Shown here: positions 26,195 to 31,148 of the stretch, in pieces
Numbering within the stretch: the first letter of the stretch is position 1
Layout of the letters: each line of letters starts with the position of its first letter
Assembly: GCA_001304015.1 (NCBI GenBank)
Contig: LJUY01000027.1
Coordinates: 1-31,148, forward strand
Source: a candidate division Zixibacteria bacterium SM23_81
GTDB lineage: Bacteria; SM23-81
Length of the DNA stretch: 31,148 bases
Direction: 5' to 3'
The notes under the pieces: model-generated
What the model was told of the DNA's origin: nothing
What the model saw: the letters and a program-made list of their open reading frames with translations, nothing else
The model's database searches: none
Made by a program: the position numbers and the translations under genes

Positions 26195-26365
26195 GAAAAA
26201 AATCTGACCTCACAGATTTTATATCTTCCAGAACTTGCACATTTTGTCCTTAATACCCGAGACATCTCACATTGCCTTGATCACATTCTCTGTCCATCAA
26301 ATCCACCCCCCGCACATGAGCGGTATCCCGACGGTCTAAATCCCCCCTCATGGGCTATTATCCTA

Positions 26366-26394
26366 TTGACAAATATCTCTCAAACATGTAGTTT
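26366..26394 (+). promoter_or_regulatory. Candidate promoter for yjbQ and following genes
   Basis: TTGACA (26366-26371), 17 nt, then TAGTTT (26389-26394). The -35 is perfect and the -10 matches only 3 of 6. The predicted start near 26401 leaves a leader of only about 20 nt before the GTG at 26421. Confidence 0.4.
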
Positions 26395-26420
26395 ATAGAT
26401 TATGCTACAAGCGATGGGAG

Positions 26421-26840
26421 GTGAACTCTGCCCTGATAATTAAACGATTCAGCGTGCCCACGAAGTCCAGGACGGAGATGATCAACATCGACGACCTGGC
26501 TCGGCAAGCGGTGGAGGAAAGCGGAGTGAAGACGGGCATCTGCCATGTCTTCGTCCCTCACACTACCGCAGGGGTGACCATCAACGAGAATGCCGATCCC
26601 AATGTAGTGCGGGACATTCTCATGGAGGTCAATAAGGTCATTCCCCTCCAGGACAATTACAGCCACATGGAGGGTAATGCCGCCGCGCACATCAAGTCCT
26701 CCCTGGTAGGGTGCTCCCAGACGATTCCCGTGGAGGGCGGCCGATTGGTCCTAGGCACTTGGCAGTCCATCTTCTTTTGCGAGTTTGACGGACCTCGGCA
26801 GCGTCGAGTTCTCGTTCAGGTGGTGGGCCAAACCTCGTAA
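26421..26840 (+). CDS. yjbQ: YjbQ / UPF0047 family protein
   Basis: The 139-residue product matches the small UPF0047 family over its whole length. Signatures are HVFVPHTTAGVTINENADPNVVRD, DNYSHMEGNAAAHIKSSLVG and the ending LGTWQSIFFCEFDGPRQRRVLVQV. E. coli YjbQ has a weak secondary thiamine-phosphate synthase activity, but the true cellular role is unsettled. The start is taken as GTG 26421, the only in-frame standard start before the first strand; its ribosome site GGGAG touches the codon, so the start is uncertain. It heads a plus-strand series reaching the window end, with a 140-nt gap to the next gene. Confidence 0.93.
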   Translation: MNSALIIKRFSVPTKSRTEMINIDDLARQAVEESGVKTGICHVFVPHTTAGVTINENADPNVVRDILMEVNKVIPLQDNYSHMEGNAAAHIKSSLVGCSQTIPVEGGRLVLGTWQSIFFCEFDGPRQRRVLVQVVGQTS

Positions 26841-26980
26841 TCAGAGTTTTTCTGGCCCCTGACCTCAGAAACACTTGGAGTAAGAGGTCCACGAAACTTC
26901 AGGAGCCTTTTTATTGAGCCAGGAGTGCTCTGACATCTTGAAGAGAACGATTTTCAGAAAACTGAGCCGGGATGCTCTAG

Positions 26981-27535
26981 ATGCCTCTGCCCATTGGACA
27001 TTCTCTCGCGGGATATCTGACTTACCTGGGCGTCGAAAGGGACGTGACCTTTCGCAGGTGGAAGATCATTCTGCTCTACCTTTTCTGCGCCAATCTGCCC
27101 GACCTGGATATCTTGCCCGGCTTTCTGATGGGTTTGCCGAACAGATACCATCACGGCATTAGCCACAGTCTTGGCTTTGCCATCCTGGCAGGGATGCTCG
27201 TGATCCTCTACAAACGCTGGCGAGGACATGGACATCTTCTAAGATCTCTAAGCATAACTTCTGGCCTCTATTTCACTCACGTTTTGCTGGATTGTCTCAT
27301 CGTTGATACTTCCTTCCCCTACGGGGTCCAGCTCCTATGGCCCTTGAGCAGTCAATATGTCATCTCGCCCGTCCTACTCTTTCCAACGGTCTATAAGGCC
27401 AACACCAGCGGCGCCTTTTTGGGCAGTCTCTTTCAGTTTGGTAATCTGAAGCTCATCGGCGTCGAGTTGCTTTACTTTCTACCCCTGGTGGGAGCGGCCC
27501 ATCTGATTCTGCGGAGGAGGCGGGAGCGCCCTTGA
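26981..27535 (+). CDS. YdjM-like metal-dependent hydrolase family membrane protein
   Basis: The 184-residue product belongs to the YdjM / PF04307-like family of membrane proteins with predicted metal ligands. Visible features are LPIGHSLAGY (His7) at the N-terminus, ANLPDLD in the first loop, HHGISHS and HVLLDCL. These His and Asp residues would face one side of the membrane and bind metal. About five membrane segments are seen, ending with a basic RRRRERP tail. No clear ribosome site precedes the ATG at 26981. The substrate is unknown for the family. It lies between yjbQ and a TPR lipoprotein gene on the same strand. Confidence 0.85.
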   Translation: MPLPIGHSLAGYLTYLGVERDVTFRRWKIILLYLFCANLPDLDILPGFLMGLPNRYHHGISHSLGFAILAGMLVILYKRWRGHGHLLRSLSITSGLYFTHVLLDCLIVDTSFPYGVQLLWPLSSQYVISPVLLFPTVYKANTSGAFLGSLFQFGNLKLIGVELLYFLPLVGAAHLILRRRRERP

Positions 27536-27643
27536 GGATCGCCTTTATTTTGATGGTTTTAACCCACGAAAGGGTAATTTTACCTGCCCTGACAGAAACA
27601 TGATCGCTAAGCCCAGTTCTCAGTTCTAAAAAAGGAATAAAGT

Positions 27644-29473
27644 ATGACATCTGGCACAAAAATTCGTCGTGTTGACAAAAAGCGCTCTGTCAACGCCAAC
27701 TTTGTCTTTTCTACTTTGTCAACTGTCGGTCTTGTGAGCCTCATCCTACTGCTTGGATTTACAGGATGTGGCAAAAAGGAAGAAAAGCAGAAAGCTCAGG
27801 CAACCATCCAAATAGAGTCGGAAACACCCGAGGCAAAACCTGGCGAGATCACCGCGACTATCTCAGTGAAACCAGATAAACGGCGATCACTAGCCATCAT
27901 GTACTTTGAGAACCGGTCTGGAGATTCGACCCTGGATTGGATGAGCAAGGGCATCGCCGAGATGCTCATCACCGATCTTTCACAATCCCACTCCCTGGAC
28001 GTTCTCAGTGGACAAGAGTTATACAACATCCTCCAGGAGATGGGCCAGGATAACCTTCCCTTCATCATTGAGGAAACGGCCATAGAAGTGGCTCTCAAAG
28101 CTGGAATAGAAACGATTCTCCTTGGCAGCTTCACGAAAACCGGGGAGACGGTACGCATCTCCGCTCGGCTGCTAGACGGTTTCTACAGCAATCTTATCAA
28201 AGCGGAGACAGTGGAGGGCTTTGAGCTGGAGAGCATCTTCACCATGGTGGACCAGCTCAGCAGAGCCATCAGGGACGACCTAAACCTCTCCATGGCTGAG
28301 GATGAAGCAGATCTTGACATCATGGACTTAACAACCAATTCGATCGAGGCATATGAGGCTTTTGCCAAGGGGTTGGAGGAACTGCATAAGCGCAAGTTTA
28401 AGGACGGCATGGTCCATTTTGAGCAAGCGGTTGAGATCGATTCAAACTTCACCTTTGCCTATGCTGTTATGGCTAGTTACTGGCATAACATTGGAAATAT
28501 CTCCAGGGCCAAGGATGCGGCGATCAGAGCTATCGCCTTACTGGATCGGCTGCCCGAGCCAGAGAGGCGAGCGGCGGAAAGGAACTCCACTTTCGCCTTG
28601 GCCCGTGCTGTCATGACCATTTACTGGCACGGCATTGGAGATGAACCCAGGACCAGAGATGCAACAAGCCATGCTATGGTCCTTCTGGGCAGATTGCCTG
28701 AGCCTGAAAAGCTTATGATCCTTGCGATTGACGCCCATCTCAGAGGTGACTACGACGAGGGATTCCGACTCTACAGGAGCCTCTGGGAATTGCTTCCCGA
28801 AGAGAAGAGACCCGCTTACTATTCTGGACTAGGGCAACTATATTTTAGCAGGGGCGAGTTTGAAGAGGCAAAGCAAATTTACAAAAATATGTTACGATTT
28901 GACCCCATCCTAGCCCCGGCCCATTATATGCTGGGTTTAGTACACCACCACCAAGGAACACTAGATTCGACCGAGATGGAGTTGCAGGAAGCTCTCAGGC
29001 TGAGCCCTGATATCATAGGTGCCCATTTGATACTGGCACAGATCTACTCTGTTCAGGGGCGAGTCGATGAAGCCGAATTCCATCGGCAACAGGTGGTCAA
29101 GCTCGATCCCGAGAATCCCCAAATTTACAGCTCTCTAGGATATCAATATTTATACCAGAAAAGGTACGATAAAGCCATCGCGGCTTTCAAACAATATGTT
29201 ACCTTGGCACCCAACGATCCCAACTCGCATGTTTGTTTAGGGGAGGGATATTTCCGAGAGGGAGATTCAAAAAGGGCTGAAAAGGAATGTTTACAGGCTA
29301 TTAAGCTAGACTCTAGCTTTGCAAACCCTTACTTTACCTTGGCTCTCATCTACGAGCAGAGGGGCCAGGCTAAAAAGGCCATTGAGTCTCTCAAGAAGTA
29401 CCTTCGCCTTAGTCCGGAGGGACTCATGGCCAAAGTCGCCCAACTTAGGCTGGAAGCGCTCCAAAGGAAATGA
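27644..29473 (+). CDS. Lipoprotein with FlgO/CsgG-like domain and TPR repeats
   Basis: The 609-residue product starts at ATG 27644 with AAAGGA about 8 nt upstream. The hydrophobic signal ends in the lipobox FTGC (Cys42), followed by a Lys/Glu-rich linker; LspA of this window would process it. Residues from about 80 to 215 form a FlgO/CsgG-like (TolB N-terminal-like) alpha/beta domain (SLAIMYFENRSG, WMSKGIAEMLITDLSQ, ILLGSFTKTGETVRISARLLD). From about 230 to 605 follow roughly ten TPR helices pairs (YYSGLGQLYFSRGEFEEAKQIYKNMLRFDP and similar). Residues 268-313 are duplicated in tandem as 314-359. This layout is frequent in FCB-group and related bacteria, often next to regulatory kinases or cyclases, but none is seen here. 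A periplasmic scaffold role is inferred. Confidence 0.88.
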   Translation: MTSGTKIRRVDKKRSVNANFVFSTLSTVGLVSLILLLGFTGCGKKEEKQKAQATIQIESETPEAKPGEITATISVKPDKRRSLAIMYFENRSGDSTLDWMSKGIAEMLITDLSQSHSLDVLSGQELYNILQEMGQDNLPFIIEETAIEVALKAGIETILLGSFTKTGETVRISARLLDGFYSNLIKAETVEGFELESIFTMVDQLSRAIRDDLNLSMAEDEADLDIMDLTTNSIEAYEAFAKGLEELHKRKFKDGMVHFEQAVEIDSNFTFAYAVMASYWHNIGNISRAKDAAIRAIALLDRLPEPERRAAERNSTFALARAVMTIYWHGIGDEPRTRDATSHAMVLLGRLPEPEKLMILAIDAHLRGDYDEGFRLYRSLWELLPEEKRPAYYSGLGQLYFSRGEFEEAKQIYKNMLRFDPILAPAHYMLGLVHHHQGTLDSTEMELQEALRLSPDIIGAHLILAQIYSVQGRVDEAEFHRQQVVKLDPENPQIYSSLGYQYLYQKRYDKAIAAFKQYVTLAPNDPNSHVCLGEGYFREGDSKRAEKECLQAIKLDSSFANPYFTLALIYEQRGQAKKAIESLKKYLRLSPEGLMAKVAQLRLEALQRK

Positions 29474-29577
29474 GGCTATTCATCATTCTTCCATCTTTGC
29501 AGAGGAAGATTTGAACATGCCCAGCACAGCATATCATCGCTGAGCGCAACGTTTCGCTTTTACTTAAGGTAAAGCCT

Positions 29578-30960
29578 ATGATCCTTCGCATTGGAATTCG
29601 TCGTGAGGATGAAAAACTGCGGGAACGCCGCACACCCCTCACCCCAGAGCAGGTACGGGCCTTAGCTCAAAACCATGCCATAGAAGTTTGCGTGCAGCCC
29701 TCGGACATCAGGATTATCCCCGAGCAAAAATTCGCCGAAGCCGGAGCAAAGATCGTAGAGGATCTCTCTCCCTGCCCCATCATATTCGGCCTCAAGGAGA
29801 TCCCCTTGGACGATCTAGAGCCTTCCAAGGTCTACGTCTTTTTCTCTCACGTCATCAAGGGCCAGCACCACAACATGGAGATGCTCAAAAAGCTCTTGGA
29901 GTTAAACTGCACCCTTATCGACTACGAGAGGGTTACCGATGACCAGGAACGACGGCTGATCTTTTTCGGCCGGCATGCGGGTCTGGCCGGAATGATCGAG
30001 ACGCTCTGGGCTCTGGGCAAACGCCTGAGCTGGGAGGGTATTCCCAATCCCTTCGATAAGATCCGCCGGGCTATTGGATACCCGGATCTTCCTACGGCCA
30101 AAGCCAAGATCGCTAAGGCCGGCAGGAAACTGGCCAGCCGGGGTCTCCCGGAATCCTTGGCCCCTATCATCTTCGGGTTCGCCGGATACGGTCACGTCTC
30201 CCAGGGTGCTCAAGAGATTTTCAACTTGTTACCCTTTCAAGAGATCGATCCTTCCGAGATCGACGCGATAACAAAGGGTCGGGAGCGCTTCACCGACGTC
30301 ATCTACAAGGTGGTGTTCAAGGAGGAACATCTAGTCGAGCCCCTCAACTCCAACGTCCAATTTGAATTACAGGATTACTACCAGCACCCGGAAAAATACC
30401 ACTCCCAGTTTTCCTCCTACTTACCTCATCTGACGGTCTTGTTGAATTGCATCTATTGGGACGAGCGGTATCCTCGGCTGGTGACCAAGCGGGATGTACA
30501 GCACCTTTACAGCCAGGGCAATCAGCCCCGCCTGCGGGTCATCGGAGACATCAGCTGCGACATCGAGGGGGCCATAGAGTGCAACGTGCGTTTCACCACC
30601 TCGGAAAATCCCATCTATGTCTATGAGCCGTTCACAGGCCAGACATCGGACGGTTGGGAAGGTCACGGGCCGGTGGTGTTAGCTGTGTTCAACCTGCCCT
30701 CTGAGCTTCCTCTGGAATCTTCTCGAGATTTTGGCCGAGTTCTGTTGCCCTTTGTGCCCCAGCTGGTTGGGGCCGACTTCTCAGTGGATTTCGAGCACTG
30801 CCAGCTCCCTCTGGCCATCAAGAAAGCCGTCATCGTCTATAAAGGAAAGCTGACTCCGCAGTACCGTTATTTGGAGAAATACAAGATAGGGGTCGAGGAT
30901 TCAAGGAGTCGAGGATTCAGGGATTCAAGGAATCATGGAAAAAATTTCCTCAGACCCTGA
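29578..30960 (+). CDS. Lysine-ketoglutarate-reductase-like (alanine dehydrogenase/PNT fold) oxidoreductase with read-through tail
   Basis: The 460-residue product matches the first domain of eukaryotic AASS. The N-terminal AlaDH/PNT-like part has RRTPLTPEQVRALA (18-31), FFSHVIKGQHHNM (88-100) and LIDYERVTDDQERRLIFFGRHAGLAGM. The Rossmann motif is GFAGYGHVSQGAQEI (200-214). The expected reaction is NAD(P)-linked joining of lysine and 2-oxoglutarate to saccharopine, or the reverse. No saccharopine dehydrogenase domain follows. The start ATG 29578 has AAGGT about 9 nt upstream. The last 24 residues (from KIGVEDSRSRG) are not part of the family; they result from loss of the normal stop codon, as the duplicate at 31001 shows. 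The activity is inferred from family only. Confidence 0.85.
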   Translation: MILRIGIRREDEKLRERRTPLTPEQVRALAQNHAIEVCVQPSDIRIIPEQKFAEAGAKIVEDLSPCPIIFGLKEIPLDDLEPSKVYVFFSHVIKGQHHNMEMLKKLLELNCTLIDYERVTDDQERRLIFFGRHAGLAGMIETLWALGKRLSWEGIPNPFDKIRRAIGYPDLPTAKAKIAKAGRKLASRGLPESLAPIIFGFAGYGHVSQGAQEIFNLLPFQEIDPSEIDAITKGRERFTDVIYKVVFKEEHLVEPLNSNVQFELQDYYQHPEKYHSQFSSYLPHLTVLLNCIYWDERYPRLVTKRDVQHLYSQGNQPRLRVIGDISCDIEGAIECNVRFTTSENPIYVYEPFTGQTSDGWEGHGPVVLAVFNLPSELPLESSRDFGRVLLPFVPQLVGADFSVDFEHCQLPLAIKKAVIVYKGKLTPQYRYLEKYKIGVEDSRSRGFRDSRNHGKNFLRP

Positions 30961-30966
30961 GCACTT
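30823..30966 (+). repeat. Tandem 3'-end duplication, copy 1
   Basis: This segment covers the last codons of the reductase-like gene and the following GAGGATTCAAGG-rich stretch. It aligns with 31001-31148, at offset 178 up to 30882 and at offset 183 afterwards because of a 5-nt gap. The region 30897-30933 itself contains short internal repeats of GAGGATTCA/GGATTCAAGG type. Confidence 0.88.
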
Positions 30967-31000
30967 TTAAAAAGGGGCAGCGGAGGGAGGAATTCGAACG

Positions 31001-31148
31001 AAGGCCGTTATCATCTATAAGGGAGAGCTAACTCCGAAGTACCCTTATTTGGAGAAATACCTGAAAAGATAGGGGTCGAGGATTCAAGGAGTCGAGGATT
31101 CAGGGATTCGGGGAATCATGGAAAAAATTTCCTCAGACCCTGAGCACT
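31001..31148 (+). repeat. Tandem 3'-end duplication, copy 2 (runs to window edge)
   Basis: This copy encodes a 3'-terminal fragment reading KAVIIYKGELTPKYPYLEKYLKR (split here: KAVIIYKGELTP, KYPYLEKYLKR) and then the stop TAG at 31070-31072. It has no start of its own and is a gene fragment. It keeps the five bases CTGAA (31061-31065) missing from copy 1 and therefore the original stop. It ends at the window edge and may extend further. Confidence 0.85.

Noticed and set aside
29502-29534. TTTGAA...TATCAT promoter-like pair before the reductase gene
   Set aside because: The spacer is only 16 nt and the -35 is weak; the gene could equally be read from the upstream lipoprotein transcript.

Overview
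The window looks like chromosome from an uncultured Gram-negative-type bacterium of the FCB superphylum (Zixibacteria, KSB1, Calditrichota, Latescibacterota, WOR-3 or a relative). The main evidence is five exported proteins ending in the same YPNPFN...GLYF.RL...KT.KM C-terminal module, the FlgD-Ig/type IX-like sorting domain typical of these lineages. Lipoprotein signals, an lspA gene and scattered palindromic repeats fit. No rRNA, tRNA, CRISPR array, transposase or phage gene was seen. The exact phylum cannot be read from the window.

Layout. (1) 1-836, minus: a papain-like exported peptidase cut by the left edge, with its own promoter, then a 547-bp gap holding four palindromes and a terminator. 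(2) 1384-8487, minus: a four-gene operon of secreted repeat proteins (LVIVD propeller, twin golvesin-like module, seven-repeat SBBP propeller, six-repeat kelch propeller). All four carry the sorting module, and the operon starts at a consensus promoter. The tail of a deleted fifth gene survives between that promoter and the first intact gene. (3) 8815-16718, minus: a housekeeping block reading tdk, PLPBP (yggS), divIVA, purine nucleoside phosphorylase, ileS, DksA/TraR-like, lspA, rluD. It keeps the order of the Bacillus ylmE-divIVA-ileS-ylyA-lspA-ylyB cluster. (4) 16953-17432, plus: a stand-alone pair of aspartokinase-type ACT domains. (5) 17516-21650, minus: a secreted S55 (SpoIVB-like) peptidase followed by a large secreted propeller protein. 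(6) 21926-23134, plus: a TPR protein and a four-helix membrane protein. (7) 23365-26091, minus: a secreted subtilase with sorting module. (8) 26421-31148, plus: YjbQ, a YdjM-like membrane protein, a FlgO/CsgG-TPR lipoprotein and a lysine-ketoglutarate-reductase-like enzyme whose 3' end is tandemly duplicated.

How it fits together. Most non-housekeeping genes make exported proteins, either proteases or propellers/adhesive modules, apparently addressed by a shared C-terminal tag. LspA would mature the lipoproteins. The most unusual observations are: the S55 peptidase has its Ser-half before its His-half, the reverse of SpoIVB, which suggests a circular permutation; nearly identical sorting-module DNA is attached to unrelated N-termini; a deleted operon member left only its sorting-tag tail behind its promoter; a palindrome exactly fills the -35/-10 spacer of the S55 promoter; and a 5-nt deletion removed the stop codon of the ketoglutarate-reductase-like gene.
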